A stretch of DNA of 64,000 nucleotides from an uncultured Pelagibacteraceae bacterium (lineage in GTDB: Bacteria; Pseudomonadota; Alphaproteobacteria; Pelagibacterales; Pelagibacteraceae): positions 1 to 64,000 of the forward strand of contig CACNZK010000007.1 in assembly GCA_902625035.1 (NCBI GenBank), given 5' to 3'. Numbering within the stretch: position 1 is the stretch's first letter; the number at the start of each line of letters is the position of its first letter. The notes beneath the pieces were generated by a model. It ran no database searches. It was given only the letters and a program-made list of their open reading frames with translations, and was not told the DNA's origin. The position numbers were made by a program, and so were the translations under genes. Of the stretch, positions 41,036 to 51,134 are shown piece by piece.

Positions 41036-42108
41036 TGAGCTTCAAGTGTGGGATTGTTGGTTTACCAAATGTAGGTAAGTCTACTCTCTTCAATGCTTTA
41101 ACTAATTCAAACAAAGCCCAAGCAGCTAACTTTCCATTTTGTACAATTGATCCAAATATTGGTGTAGTTAGTGTGCCTGATTATCGATTAGAAAACCTGG
41201 CTAAAATTTCTAAATCAAAAAAAATTATACCTACTACTATTTCTTTTGTTGACATAGCTGGTCTTGTAAAAGGTGCTTCTAAAGGTGAAGGTTTGGGAAA
41301 TAAATTTCTATCTCATATTAGAGAAGTAGACGCCGTAATACATATGATTAGATGCTTTGACTCTAGTGATATTCAAAATGTAAATCCTACAGTTGACCCT
41401 GTCAGAGACCTTGAGATAATTGAGACTGAAATGAAACTAGCAGATTTAGAATCTATTCAAAAAAGACTTGAGAAGAATAACAAGAAAAATATTGATCAAG
41501 ATCAAATTAAAATTCTTCAAAGTTCTCTAGACTTGATTAATAATGATCAAGATTTAAAAAGTTTAAAATCAGAATTTACAAAAAAACAACTAAATTTAAG
41601 TGGTTTATTGTCTTTAAAGCCAAAAATATTCGTTTGTAATGTTGATGAGAAAAGTGTCCAAAATGGAAACAGTTACACCAAATCATTTCTAGAAAAATTT
41701 GATCTAGAAAACACTTTGATAGTATCAGCTGATATTGAAAATCAAATCAATGAGTTAAATAGTGAAGAAAGAAAAAACTACATGGAAATGATTGGTTTAA
41801 ATAATACTGGGCTAGATATGTTGATTCAAAAAGGTTATAAAATTTTAGAATTAGATACTTTTTTTACCTCAGGGCCTGAGGAAACAAGGGCCTGGACTAT
41901 TCAGAAAAATTGTTTGGCTCCAAAAGCTGCTGGTGAAATACATACTGATTTTGAAAAAGGATTTATTAGAGCTGAGACTATTTCTTATAATGATTTTGTT
42001 GAAAATGATGGATGGGTAAATTCTAAGACAAATGGAAAAATGCGATTAGAGGGTAAAGACTATATTGTTAAAGATGGTGATGTTTTAAACTTCCGTTTCA
42101 ATACGTGA
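41035..42108 (+). CDS. ychF: YchF/OLA1-type translation-associated ATPase
   Basis: Obg-related P-loop ATPase that associates with ribosomes. The 357-residue protein has GLPNVGKSTLFNAL near 8-21, DIAGLVKGASKGEGLGN, the ATP-type NxxE-like region (FVCNVDEKS) and a C-terminal TGS domain (CLAPKAAGEIHTDFEKGFIRAE). Its last 24 nt overlap the end of petC on the other strand. Confidence 0.97.
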   Translation: MSFKCGIVGLPNVGKSTLFNALTNSNKAQAANFPFCTIDPNIGVVSVPDYRLENLAKISKSKKIIPTTISFVDIAGLVKGASKGEGLGNKFLSHIREVDAVIHMIRCFDSSDIQNVNPTVDPVRDLEIIETEMKLADLESIQKRLEKNNKKNIDQDQIKILQSSLDLINNDQDLKSLKSEFTKKQLNLSGLLSLKPKIFVCNVDEKSVQNGNSYTKSFLEKFDLENTLIVSADIENQINELNSEERKNYMEMIGLNNTGLDMLIQKGYKILELDTFFTSGPEETRAWTIQKNCLAPKAAGEIHTDFEKGFIRAETISYNDFVENDGWVNSKTNGKMRLEGKDYIVKDGDVLNFRFNT

Positions 42109-42864
42109 CCAAATCCTCTTCATGCTAAAATAAACTAAAACTGTTAAAATAATAAGATAAACTATTGCTTTAAAACCCATTCTGTGACGTGTCTCTAAAT
42201 GAGGTTCTGCAGTCCACATCAAAAAAGTCGTAACATCTTTTGCCATTTGTTCTACTGAAGCATTGGTACCATCTGAATATTCAACTAAACCATCAGAAAG
42301 TTGATTAGACATTTTAATCTTGTTTCCATACATATATTTATTATAGTAAACACCATCATCTAAAGTCACTCCAGCTGGCGGATCCTCATATCCTTGAAGG
42401 AGTGAATAAATGTAATCAACTCCACCACCTCTAGCTTTAACTAGAACAGTCATATCAGGAGGATAGGCACCACCATTTGCTGCTTGAGCGGCTTTCTCAT
42501 TGTCATAAGGCATCACAAATTTGTCCGATAATCTTCCTGGTCTCATAAACATTTCACCATCTGCATTTGGTCCATCTTTTACCTCGAAAGATGCTGCAAT
42601 AGCTTTTGCTTGGTCAATTGAAAATTCAGGTCCACCCTCTTCTACTAAGTTTCTATAACTTAAATATTTCATTGAATGGCATGAAGAACATACTTCTTGA
42701 TAAACTTGGTATCCTCTTTGTAGCGCTGCTCTATCAAACTTACCAAAAGGACCTTTAAAGCTCCAATCTGTTTTTAAATATTCAACCTTTTCAGCAGCGT
42801 TAGAATTAAGTTGAAATCCAAGAAATAGTGCAATTAAAAACGATATTCTAAAAAAATTTTTCAC
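42085..42864 (-). CDS. petC: PetC, cytochrome c1 of the bc1 complex
   Basis: Heme-c subunit of ubiquinol-cytochrome c reductase. The 259-residue precursor has an N-terminal signal peptide (to about residue 23), the heme-binding CSSCH in [17 protein letters not shown], the PDMT region after GGAYP, a distal Met ligand candidate in the C-terminal third, and a C-terminal membrane anchor ([18 protein letters not shown]). It overlaps petB by 4 nt, completing petA-petB-petC. Confidence 0.97.
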   Translation of the reverse strand: MKNFFRISFLIALFLGFQLNSNAAEKVEYLKTDWSFKGPFGKFDRAALQRGYQVYQEVCSSCHSMKYLSYRNLVEEGGPEFSIDQAKAIAASFEVKDGPNADGEMFMRPGRLSDKFVMPYDNEKAAQAANGGAYPPDMTVLVKARGGGVDYIYSLLQGYEDPPAGVTLDDGVYYNKYMYGNKIKMSNQLSDGLVEYSDGTNASVEQMAKDVTTFLMWTAEPHLETRHRMGFKAIVYLIILTVLVYFSMKRIWSRIETEV

Positions 42865-44126
42865 TGATTTTTAAAGTCATCCTTTTTTTTTACTGCTGCA
42901 AGATTTGGTGATCCACCCAAAATAGGTTCGGTTATACTTAAAGGAACAGGTGTAGTCCTTTCCTTAAATCCTAAAATTGGTAGCACAACTAAAAAATGAA
43001 GGAAGTAATACGCGGTAGCAATCCTAGCAATTAATAGGTAAAGGCCTTCTGCTGGCATAGCTCCAACGTATCCTAAGATTAAAACATCAGCCACTAAGAT
43101 CCAGTAAAACTGTTTATATAAAGGTCTGAAAACCGCTGATCTAATTTTTGATGTATCTAACCAAGGTAATGCAGCTAATATCAAAATAGCAGACAACATT
43201 GCTATAACACCTAAAAGTTTATCAGGAACTGATCTCAAAATCGCGTAGAAAGGTAACAGATACCACTCTGGAACAATGTGCGCTGGTGTTACAAGAGGAT
43301 TTGCTTCAATGTAATTATCAGCATGACCTAAAATGTTTGGTGTATAAAAAACAAAAAAGGCGAAAACAATCATAAACATTAATAAAGCAAAACCATCCTT
43401 GATAACTATATATGGATGAAATGGAACTGTATCTTTTGATGGTTTTTTAATATCGATACCAATTGGATTATTATTACCAGGTACGTGAAGAGCCCAAATA
43501 TGTAGAACAACTAAACCTAAAATTAAAAAAGGTATTAAATAATGTAGTGTGAAAAATCTTGTAAGTGTTGGATTATCTACGGAATACCCTCCCCATAACC
43601 ATGTTACTATTCCTTCACCTACTAAAGGAATTGCGCTAAATAAGTTTGTAATAACTGTTGCTCCCCAAAAACTCATTTGTCCCCATGGCAAAACATATCC
43701 TAGGAAAGCTGCTGCCATCATAAGAAGATAAATGATTATTCCAATAATCCATATAATTTCTCTAGGTGATTTATATGAGCCGTAAAACAAAGATCTAAAT
43801 ATGTGAATGTACACTGCCAAGAAAAACATTGAAGCTCCGTTTGCATGTATATATCTTATTAACCATCCATAGTTCACATCTCTCATTATGTGTTCAACAC
43901 TTTGGAACGCCATATCAGCATGTGCGATATAGTGCATTGCTAAAACTAATCCGGTTACAATTTGAGTTATTAAACAAAAAGTAAGAATTCCACCAAAAGT
44001 CCACCAATAATTTAAATTTTTTGGTGTTGGATAGTCTGTTAAATGATTTGCTAAAGTTAGAAGAGGTAACCTATCGTTGAACCATTTTCCAACTTTTGAT
44101 TTTGGTGTATATTCATGTTCACTCAT
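42861..44126 (-). CDS. petB: PetB, cytochrome b of the bc1 complex
   Basis: Membrane diheme subunit with the quinol-oxidising (Qo) and quinone-reducing (Qi) sites. The 421-residue protein has eight or so hydrophobic helices, His ligands in the second and fourth helices ([28 protein letters not shown]), [16 protein letters not shown] and the Qo-site PEWY motif ([16 protein letters not shown]). It keeps the full-length proteobacterial form rather than the split b6/subunit IV type. Confidence 0.98.
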   Translation of the reverse strand: MSEHEYTPKSKVGKWFNDRLPLLTLANHLTDYPTPKNLNYWWTFGGILTFCLITQIVTGLVLAMHYIAHADMAFQSVEHIMRDVNYGWLIRYIHANGASMFFLAVYIHIFRSLFYGSYKSPREIIWIIGIIIYLLMMAAAFLGYVLPWGQMSFWGATVITNLFSAIPLVGEGIVTWLWGGYSVDNPTLTRFFTLHYLIPFLILGLVVLHIWALHVPGNNNPIGIDIKKPSKDTVPFHPYIVIKDGFALLMFMIVFAFFVFYTPNILGHADNYIEANPLVTPAHIVPEWYLLPFYAILRSVPDKLLGVIAMLSAILILAALPWLDTSKIRSAVFRPLYKQFYWILVADVLILGYVGAMPAEGLYLLIARIATAYYFLHFLVVLPILGFKERTTPVPLSITEPILGGSPNLAAVKKKDDFKNQ

Positions 44127-44129
44127 AAA

Positions 44130-44636
44130 TTATCCAATCTTAATTGTGTTAGCATCAACAAATTTATATTTAGGAATTTCCATGTTTGTTGGGGCTGGGC
44201 CTTTTCTAATTCTTCCTGATATATCATAATGTGAACCGTGACACGGACAGAACCAGCCGTTGTAATCTCCTTTTTGATCTAAAGGCACACAGCCTAAATG
44301 TGTGCATACCCCAAGCATAACAAGCCACTCTGGATTTTTTGCACGATCTTCATCTTTTTCTGGGTGCTTTAGTTCTTCTAATTTCACAGATTTAGCCTCT
44401 GCAATTTCTTCTTGAGTTCTTCTTCTAATAAAAACTGGTTTCCCCCGCCATAGTACAGTAATAGTTTTTCCAGGATCAACTGCACTTACATCAACTTCAG
44501 TACTTGCTAATGCTTTTACTGAAGCATCTGGGTTCATCTGATCTATCATAGGCCAAACAACGGCACCCACTCCTACTGCCCCAACTGCATAAGTAGCTGT
44601 AAATAAAAAGTCTCTTCTCTTAGTTTTTTTTTCCAC
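44130..44636 (-). CDS. petA: PetA, Rieske iron-sulfur protein
   Basis: The 2Fe-2S subunit of the bc1 complex. A twin-arginine-like N-terminus ([17 protein letters not shown]) doubles as the membrane anchor. The cluster motifs CTHLGC and CPCHGS are both present near the C-terminus. The 168 residues are typical of alphaproteobacteria. It is first in petABC. The 91-nt divergent gap to trmL has several TATAAT-like boxes but no convincing -35 partner. Confidence 0.98.
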   Translation of the reverse strand: MEKKTKRRDFLFTATYAVGAVGVGAVVWPMIDQMNPDASVKALASTEVDVSAVDPGKTITVLWRGKPVFIRRRTQEEIAEAKSVKLEELKHPEKDEDRAKNPEWLVMLGVCTHLGCVPLDQKGDYNGWFCPCHGSHYDISGRIRKGPAPTNMEIPKYKFVDANTIKIG

Positions 44637-44727
44637 TGTATATAGGTTCTTATAATTCTATATGTTGATTTAGGTTGTTATTATATGATTACATATAATA
44701 AAAAAGTATTATTTTTCTACTGATAGA

Positions 44728-45201
44728 ATGACACATAATCTTAATAATCAAGGGCCAAAAATTGCGCTATTTGAACCAGATATTCCTCAAAATACTGCTG
44801 CTATCATAAGAACATGTGCCTGTTTAGGGGCGAAATTAGAAATAATAGAGCCTTGTGGATTTTTATTAAATGATAAGAGATTTAAAAGGGTTGTAATGGA
44901 TTATATGGATGAGAAAGAGATTAAATATTATAAAAGCTCCGATCAATTTTTTGATGAAAAACAGAATCAAAGAATTATACTCATGACAACAAAAGCCTCT
45001 AACTCATATACACAATTTAAGTTTAAAAAAGATGATACAATTTTATTTGGAAGAGAAAGTGCAGGAGTGCCTGAGTATGTGCATAAAATGATAAATAATA
45101 GGTTAAAAATTCCAATGAGAAATAACAAACGTTCTCTTAATATCTCTTCTTCTGTTGCAATAATATTAGCTGAGTGCTTAAAACAAAATGAATTAATTTA
45201 A
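44728..45201 (+). CDS. trmL: TrmL, tRNA (cytidine/uridine-34) 2'-O-methyltransferase
   Basis: SPOUT-class enzyme that 2'-O-methylates the wobble base of certain Leu tRNAs. The 157-residue protein has the SpoU motifs: IALFEPDIPQNTAAIIRTCACLGA, DTILFGRESAGVPE and the knot segment IPMRNNKRSLNISSSVAIILAE. Length is that of minimal TrmL. hemF starts at the next base after its stop. Confidence 0.93.
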   Translation: MTHNLNNQGPKIALFEPDIPQNTAAIIRTCACLGAKLEIIEPCGFLLNDKRFKRVVMDYMDEKEIKYYKSSDQFFDEKQNQRIILMTTKASNSYTQFKFKKDDTILFGRESAGVPEYVHKMINNRLKIPMRNNKRSLNISSSVAIILAECLKQNELI

Positions 45202-46029
45202 ATGGATCTAGAAATAAAACAAAAATTAACAAGTAATTGGTTTAAATCTTTGCAGGAGATGTTCTGTAAAACTATCAGTGATTTTGAAAAAAACAAGATC
45301 AGTTTTAAGTCGACTACATGGAAAAGAAATTTAAAAAAAGATGAAGGTGGTGGTGAATATAGAATTTTAAAAGATGGAAAAATTTTTGATAAAGTAGGTG
45401 TTAATTTTTCTAAAGTTTACGGAAAATTTCCAAAAAAGTTTCAACAAAATATACCGGGTGCTAAAAAAGATCCTAGATTCTGGGCATCCGGGATATCCGT
45501 TGTAATGCATATGAAAAACCCTTTAATTCCTGCAATGCATTTTAATACAAGATATATTTGTACGACATTTGATTGGTTCGGTGGAGGCATTGATGTTACA
45601 CCATCAAAAAAAGATAACAAAGAAAAAAGTGAATTTCATAAAACTCTTAAGAATATGTGTAATCGACACGACAAAAATTATTATAAAAAATATAAAAAGT
45701 GGTGTGATGAATATTTTTATCTACCTCATAGAAAAGAGCCTCGTGGAATAGGTGGTATTTTTTTTGATTATAAAAAAGATAATTTTGAAAAAAATTTTAA
45801 ATTCGTCAGAGACGTTGGTATTACCTTTGAGTCTATTTTTCAAAAAATTATAAATAAAAAAATTAAGAGAAAATGGACTTCTAAAGATAAAGAAAATCAA
45901 TATATTAAAAGAGGAAGATATGCAGAATTTAACTTACTGTATGACAGAGGCACAAAATTTGGATTACAAACAGGTGGTAATGTTGAAGGAATATTAATGT
46001 CTTTACCTCCTCATGCAAAATGGAAATAA
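45202..46029 (+). CDS. hemF: HemF, oxygen-dependent coproporphyrinogen III oxidase
   Basis: Aerobic enzyme of heme synthesis. The 275-residue protein has the family motifs WKRNLKKDEGGGEYRIL, FWASGISVVMHMKNP, HFNTRYICT, WFGGGIDVTP, HRKEPRGIGGIFFDY and the C-terminal GRYAEFNLLYDRGTKFGLQTGGNVEGILMSLPP. It fits an obligately aerobic lifestyle and heme demand from the nearby cytochrome bc1 genes. It lies flush between trmL and greA without gaps. Confidence 0.97.
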   Translation: MDLEIKQKLTSNWFKSLQEMFCKTISDFEKNKISFKSTTWKRNLKKDEGGGEYRILKDGKIFDKVGVNFSKVYGKFPKKFQQNIPGAKKDPRFWASGISVVMHMKNPLIPAMHFNTRYICTTFDWFGGGIDVTPSKKDNKEKSEFHKTLKNMCNRHDKNYYKKYKKWCDEYFYLPHRKEPRGIGGIFFDYKKDNFEKNFKFVRDVGITFESIFQKIINKKIKRKWTSKDKENQYIKRGRYAEFNLLYDRGTKFGLQTGGNVEGILMSLPPHAKWK

Positions 46030-46506
46030 ATGGATAAAGAACCAATTACTCTTAATGGATTAAATAAATTAAAGGAGGAATTAATTTTTTTAAAAGAAAA
46101 AAAAAGACCCGAAATAGTAGCTGCAATTGCTGAAGCAAGATCCCATGGTGATTTGAAAGAAAATGCAGAGTATCATGCAGCAAAAGAGGAACAATCTCAC
46201 AATGAAGGCAGAATAACAGAGATAAATGATATTATAGCAAGAGCAAACGTGATTGATGTTACTAAAATAAACAATGATGGCAAAGTAATTTTTGGTGCCA
46301 CTGTATTTCTAGAAAATTTAGATACCGGTGAAAAGATAGATTATAAAATAGTTGGAAAAGATGAGGCAGACTTAAAAAAAAAATTACTATACTTTCAATC
46401 ACCAATAGGTAAAGGTCTTATCGGAAAAAGTAAGAGTGATCTTGTAGAGATAAATACTCCCGCTGGAATAAAAAACTTTGAAATTAAAGATGTCAAATAT
46501 CTTTAG
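46030..46506 (+). CDS. greA: GreA, transcription elongation factor
   Basis: Stimulates cleavage of backtracked RNA in RNA polymerase. The 158-residue protein has the N-terminal coiled coil with the acidic tip ([23 protein letters not shown]) and the C-terminal FKBP-like domain ([29 protein letters not shown]). It starts at the base after the hemF stop and its last 4 nt overlap the end of the convergent nucleotidyltransferase gene. Confidence 0.97.
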   Translation: MDKEPITLNGLNKLKEELIFLKEKKRPEIVAAIAEARSHGDLKENAEYHAAKEEQSHNEGRITEINDIIARANVIDVTKINNDGKVIFGATVFLENLDTGEKIDYKIVGKDEADLKKKLLYFQSPIGKGLIGKSKSDLVEINTPAGIKNFEIKDVKYL

Positions 46507-47777
46507 CCTTTAACAATATTATCGATTTGTTTGTCAGAAATTTCAAAATTATTCCTTACCCACTCCTCCTCAATTAATTTCAACATACTTCCCAATTGTC
46601 TTCCCTCCGGAATTTTATATTTAGTAATTAATAAGTCAGCTCCAACAGGTAAACTTGGCGTAACCTTATTTTTATATAATTCTAATAAACTTAACAATTT
46701 TTTATCTGCTTTCTTTGTTTTTATAATCTTAAAATTTAAAATATCTAACACTGCTTGCTTGCCATTGTAATATAAGACTTTATTTAAATTGGCTTCATTT
46801 AAAGTTTTTGACCCATTCTTTTTATTATAAAAATTATTAATAGCGTAAGCTCTTTTTTGATCTTTTTTTGAAATATTATATTTGTATAAGAAATATTCTA
46901 AATTATCTGTTTCATCTATTATCATTAAAAATAAAGTAAATATAAAATCCAGGTCAGCAAATAGTTCCTTCTTATTTTTGATTGAATTAATAATACTTTT
47001 TATATTCTTTAGCTCTGGAAAAATAAGCAATATTAAGTCGATACTGAATTTATCTTTTGATAATTTTTCTAATTGATTTGATTTTAGTAATTTTTTTAAC
47101 TCATCTAGTAGTCTCTCTTTAGATATAATAGAAATACCGCTTATATTAATTTTAATTATTCTAATTATTTCTTCTTTATGAGGTTGTTTTGAATAATTTA
47201 AAAAAAATCTAAAGTATCTTAATATTCTTAAATAATCTTCTTTAATTCTTTTTTCAGGATCACCAATAAAGCTAACCTGACCTGTTTCAATATCTTTTTT
47301 TCCATTATAAGGATCGAATAAATTTCCATTTAAATCGGCATAAATAGAATTGATAGTGAAATCCCTTCTAGCGGCATCTTTTTTCCAATCTTTTGAGAAT
47401 TTTACTTTAGCATGTCTACCGTCTGTAAAAATATCTTCTCTTAAAGATGTTATCTCAAACTTATAATCATCTATGATTGCAGTAATTGTTCCATGCTCAA
47501 TTCCTGACTCATAAAAATTTATGTTATTTTTTTTTAAAATTTCGGAGACCTCTAACGGATTTAGGTTTGTTGCTAAATCTATATCGTCAACTTTCTCATT
47601 ATTTAATATTTTTCTTAAACAACCTCCAACATATCTAATTTCACTTTCAGATGAATGAGAATTAATAGCCTCAAAAATTTTTTTCACAGGCGTTGTTAAT
47701 GAAAGTTTTTTGATATTACTCTTAAATGAGTAAAGGTTTTTTGAGCTCGAGAAAATTTTATTAAAAATGTTTTTCAT
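46503..47777 (-). CDS. CCA-adding/poly(A)-polymerase-type nucleotidyltransferase
   Basis: A 424-residue class II nucleotidyltransferase. The head has [25 protein letters not shown] with the catalytic DxD, then [29 protein letters not shown], a [36 protein letters not shown] block, and a helical tail. It would repair or add tRNA 3' CCA; a poly(A) polymerase role cannot be excluded by sequence. The ATG lies 3 nt after the CCA end of tRNA-Gln, with no room for a normal ribosome-binding site in the spacer. Length is typical of alphaproteobacterial members. Confidence 0.9.
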   Translation of the reverse strand: MKNIFNKIFSSSKNLYSFKSNIKKLSLTTPVKKIFEAINSHSSESEIRYVGGCLRKILNNEKVDDIDLATNLNPLEVSEILKKNNINFYESGIEHGTITAIIDDYKFEITSLREDIFTDGRHAKVKFSKDWKKDAARRDFTINSIYADLNGNLFDPYNGKKDIETGQVSFIGDPEKRIKEDYLRILRYFRFFLNYSKQPHKEEIIRIIKINISGISIISKERLLDELKKLLKSNQLEKLSKDKFSIDLILLIFPELKNIKSIINSIKNKKELFADLDFIFTLFLMIIDETDNLEYFLYKYNISKKDQKRAYAINNFYNKKNGSKTLNEANLNKVLYYNGKQAVLDILNFKIIKTKKADKKLLSLLELYKNKVTPSLPVGADLLITKYKIPEGRQLGSMLKLIEEEWVRNNFEISDKQIDNIVKG

Positions 47778-47780
47778 ATT

Positions 47781-47854
47781 TGGCTGGGGCGCTAGGATTC
47801 GAACCTAGGATGCAGGTACCAAAAACCCGTGCCTTACCGCTTGGCTACGCCCCA
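47781..47854 (-). tRNA. tRNA-Gln (anticodon TTG)
   Basis: The minus-strand cloverleaf starts TGGGGCGTAGCCAAG with U1-A72, as usual for tRNA-Gln. The anticodon stem CGGGT/ACCTG encloses TTTTGGT (anticodon TTG), the T-loop TTCGAAT is normal, and G73 plus CCA are encoded. It is 31 nt downstream of ispE and 3 nt upstream of the nucleotidyltransferase start codon, in the same direction, so it is likely cut out of a shared transcript. Confidence 0.97.
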
Positions 47855-47885
47855 ATCTAATTTCGTATAACACAAAAAAAAGAAT

Positions 47886-48731
47886 TTATATAGTTTTTGC
47901 AACTTTACACCAGCAATTTTTATATTTTCTACTAAATTTTTTTTTAACATCATCGCATAATTTTTTAGATTTAAAATATGCGACAATTGCTGAACCTGAT
48001 CCTGTCATTCTTACAAAACTCTTATTTGAAGATTTTTCAAGAAAATGTTTGATATTTTTTAATTTTGGAAACTTAGATAAAGAAATTTCCTCAAGAGAAT
48101 TATTGAGTTTTTTCAAATTATCAAAGTTAAACATTTTCTTAGAAGGTTTATTAAATCTTGGTTTTGTGAATTTTTTAACACCTGAATATATCTCTTTTGT
48201 TGAACATCCAAAACTAGGTTTAACAATCAGCACATAAAATTTTTTGCAGTTTTTAAACTCTTTAATCTGATTGTTGGATTTAAGAATTGTAAAAGTAGAA
48301 TTAAGACCGAGAGCTACATCTGAACCTATTGATTTACAAATTGAAATTAATTGTTTTTTACTGGGATATATAAAGTTTTTTTTAATCAAATATTTTAATA
48401 TGTTTGCAGCATTCATGGATCCGCCTCCCAATCCAGATTTTGATGGAATATATTTATTAACTTTTATCTCAAACTTAGAACTTGTAAGTAACTTTTCTTT
48501 CTCTAAAAATTTAAACAATTTTGAAATTGTGTTTTTTGGGTCAATGTTTTTTGAAAATTTCCCTTTAAATGAAATTAAATGTTTTTTAGATTGAATTTTT
48601 TTAATTAAAATAACATCATGTAACGTAACAAAACCAACAACACTCTCAATTTTATGTAACTTAGAAGTTTTTCCAGTGATGTTAAGAGCTAAGTTAATTT
48701 TAGCATAAGACTTTATCCTGGAATAGCTCAT
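47886..48731 (-). CDS. ispE: IspE, 4-(cytidine 5'-diphospho)-2-C-methyl-D-erythritol kinase
   Basis: GHMP kinase of the MEP isoprenoid pathway, upstream of quinone, undecaprenyl and carotenoid precursors. The 281-residue protein has YAKINLALNITGK at the N-terminus, the phosphate-binding loop PSKSGLGGGSMNAA near 91-104, and a C-terminal MTGSGSAIVAYF. Length is standard. It starts one base after the TPR gene ends and runs toward tRNA-Gln. Confidence 0.93.
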   Translation of the reverse strand: MSYSRIKSYAKINLALNITGKTSKLHKIESVVGFVTLHDVILIKKIQSKKHLISFKGKFSKNIDPKNTISKLFKFLEKEKLLTSSKFEIKVNKYIPSKSGLGGGSMNAANILKYLIKKNFIYPSKKQLISICKSIGSDVALGLNSTFTILKSNNQIKEFKNCKKFYVLIVKPSFGCSTKEIYSGVKKFTKPRFNKPSKKMFNFDNLKKLNNSLEEISLSKFPKLKNIKHFLEKSSNKSFVRMTGSGSAIVAYFKSKKLCDDVKKKFSRKYKNCWCKVAKTI

Positions 48732-48732
48732 C

Positions 48733-50403
48733 TCAGAGACCTTTTATAATTTTTTGATTTATTTTTTGTAATAATTCTTCATCGACATCTTCCATTTTAG
48801 ATACACTTTTCCAAAAATATCTTGCTTGAATTTTTCTCCCTAACTTCCAAAGAATGTCTCCATAGTGATCATTTACTATTGCATCGTCTGGCATTAACTC
48901 AACTGCTCTTTTTAAATATGTCTCTGCTTTTACATAGTCGTCTGTTAAAAAATAAGCCCAGCCAATTGAATCTATTATGTAAGGATCATTTTCCGTTAAA
49001 GAATATGCTTTCTCTAACATTTCCATTGCCTCTTTAATTTTATAATCTCTCTCTAACCAAGAGTATGCTAAGTAATTAAGAACATAAGCATCATCAGGAT
49101 CAATTTCTAAAGATAAAAGCATATCCCTATCAGCTTCTTCGTAATTTCCCATTCGTTCATTACTTGCTCCTCTTCTGTAAAATAAATCTGATTTAATTTG
49201 TAAATCATCACCAACTATTCCTAAAACTTTGGTGTAATATTTTATAGCTTGCTCATATTCTTTTGCATTCTTATAAAAATTAGCAATATCAAATAAAATT
49301 TTTTCATTCGGTTTTTCGATTTTTTCAAAATTAGACTTAATAAATTTTAATGACTCTTTTTGGTTAATTTCTTTTGAGATTATTTGAGCCTCTTTTTTTA
49401 ATCTATACCAATAATAAAATTCATCTTCTTTTTCAAATTCTTGTAAAATTTTTTGCACACGATCAAATTCTTTATTTGAATATTGATTTTCAGCAAGTAA
49501 TGATAAATTATAATAAAATTTTGGATTTAAATAATTAGACAAATATAAATAAAAGTTAGATTTTATATAGTCGTCTTGGGCAGAATATAAATTAGATATT
49601 AAAAACAAAAATTCACTTATTAAATCATTGTGGTTTTTACATGAAAAAACAGTATTCATTTTTTTTTCATCATTATTTTCAATCCAACTTTTCCCTTGAG
49701 CCAAAAGTAACGATGTATTAATAAATTTAATACCCTCAGTTATTTTTTTGGCTTCCTCTATTTGATTGTTTTCAATTAGATATGCTAAATAAAAAAAAGT
49801 GTATCTAGTTAGGTCTGCATCATAATTATTTACTAATTTAGAGAAAAAAGTTTTTGTTTTAGCGTCTCCTAAATAACACCGTTGAAAGGTTGTTGAAATA
49901 ATTGATAGATTTCCATAATTTTTTACATCATTGGGCAATCTTTTTTCATTAAATACAAATACATAATCTCTCAAATTATCTAAAATTGCTGAGTTAAATC
50001 GGTTGAGCTTAATATATTTTTTTGTCTCAGATATGTAATCCAATGCTTTTGAAAAATCATCTCTTCTTAGACTGTCTATTGTTAATAATAAGTATTTTTC
50101 AAAAAATTCAGATTTATTTTTATTTTGTTTAATAACATTTATAGCTTGATTAACTTTATTTTCTAAAACTAAAGAATAAACATATCTCTTTAAATAAGGC
50201 TCATGCTTATTTAATAAAATCTTAGAGGTATTAAAAAAATTTAATGCCTTTGAATTATTTTTATTTTCAAATGCTACTATTCCGGAAAAATATTTTGATA
50301 AATTTTTGGAGTCAAAATCATCAAAACTACCACTTTTAGAATGCAAAGGATTTTGGTAAAGTAAAAATAATATCAATAAAAATTTTATATTTTTGAGAAA
50401 CAT
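48733..50403 (-). CDS. Exported tetratricopeptide-repeat (TPR) protein
   Basis: A 556-residue protein with a hydrophobic N-terminal signal (about 5-22; no lipobox Cys seen) and repeated helical hairpins. The clearest TPR units are in the C-terminal third, for example AKEYEQAIKYYTKVLGI, NYEEADRDMLLSLEIDPDDAYVLNYLAY and DYVKAETYLKRAVELMPDDAIVNDHYGD. TPR arrays mediate protein contacts, probably in the periplasm or envelope. In other alphaproteobacteria a TPR gene often neighbours ispE. The specific role is unknown. Confidence 0.75.
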   Translation of the reverse strand: MFLKNIKFLLILFLLYQNPLHSKSGSFDDFDSKNLSKYFSGIVAFENKNNSKALNFFNTSKILLNKHEPYLKRYVYSLVLENKVNQAINVIKQNKNKSEFFEKYLLLTIDSLRRDDFSKALDYISETKKYIKLNRFNSAILDNLRDYVFVFNEKRLPNDVKNYGNLSIISTTFQRCYLGDAKTKTFFSKLVNNYDADLTRYTFFYLAYLIENNQIEEAKKITEGIKFINTSLLLAQGKSWIENNDEKKMNTVFSCKNHNDLISEFLFLISNLYSAQDDYIKSNFYLYLSNYLNPKFYYNLSLLAENQYSNKEFDRVQKILQEFEKEDEFYYWYRLKKEAQIISKEINQKESLKFIKSNFEKIEKPNEKILFDIANFYKNAKEYEQAIKYYTKVLGIVGDDLQIKSDLFYRRGASNERMGNYEEADRDMLLSLEIDPDDAYVLNYLAYSWLERDYKIKEAMEMLEKAYSLTENDPYIIDSIGWAYFLTDDYVKAETYLKRAVELMPDDAIVNDHYGDILWKLGRKIQARYFWKSVSKMEDVDEELLQKINQKIIKGL

Positions 50404-50414
50404 AACTGCACTTT

Positions 50415-51134
50415 ATGACTAAAAAGATGTTAAATCAAAATGCCAAATATGATCAAAGATTTTTAGATAAAGTAGAGCCAAAATTTGAATTTAGTAATAA
50501 GCCAATAAATAGACTTAAAGTTGTTAAGGAAAATAGCATTCAAAATAAAACAGCAAAAGAAGAGAGAATTTTGAATCTAAAGAAAAAAATTAATTCAATT
50601 AAAGATTGTAATTTAAAAGATAATTCTAAAAATTTAGTTATGGGAGATGGTGACATAAGTAGTCCTATAATGTTGATTGGAGAAGCTCCTGATGAGAAAG
50701 AGGACTTGGAAGCTAAAACATTTTATGGAGATGTTGGCATACTTTTAAACAAGATGCTTTTAGCAATTAATATCAAAAGAGAGAAAGTTTACTCTACTTA
50801 CTCAATAAATTTTAGACCACCCAATGATAGAAAGCCCACCGCTCAAGAAATAAAAAGATATTCAATTTTCCTCAAAGAACATATTTCAATTATTGATCCA
50901 AAAATTTTAGTATTAATGGGCACTACTGCGATGGAAGCTGTAACCGGTCTTAGCACTCAAATTACAAATGAAAGAGGAATTTGGAAAGAAATCATAATTG
51001 GAAACAAAACAATTCCTGTAATTATCACTTTCAATCCATCTTATTTGATAAGGTATCCAGATAAGAAAAAATTCTCATGGGAAGACCTAAAAAAAATAAG
51101 AAAAAAAGTAGAGGATTTGAATATTAAAATTTAA
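50415..51134 (+). CDS. Uracil-DNA glycosylase superfamily protein (type-4-like), Fe-S cysteines lost
   Basis: A 239-residue protein with the type 4/5 uracil-DNA glycosylase core: motif I IGEAPDEKEDLEAKTFYG, FRPPNDRKPTAQEI, LVLMGTTAMEAVTG and motif II FNPSYLIRYP. About 70 residues at the N-terminus are Lys/Asn-rich and poorly conserved. Canonical type 4 enzymes bind a 4Fe-4S cluster by four Cys, but only one Cys (in IKDCNLKD) exists in the whole protein, so no cluster is expected. It would remove uracil from DNA if active. It overlaps rnhB by one base. Confidence 0.8.
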   Translation: MTKKMLNQNAKYDQRFLDKVEPKFEFSNKPINRLKVVKENSIQNKTAKEERILNLKKKINSIKDCNLKDNSKNLVMGDGDISSPIMLIGEAPDEKEDLEAKTFYGDVGILLNKMLLAINIKREKVYSTYSINFRPPNDRKPTAQEIKRYSIFLKEHISIIDPKILVLMGTTAMEAVTGLSTQITNERGIWKEIIIGNKTIPVIITFNPSYLIRYPDKKKFSWEDLKKIRKKVEDLNIKI

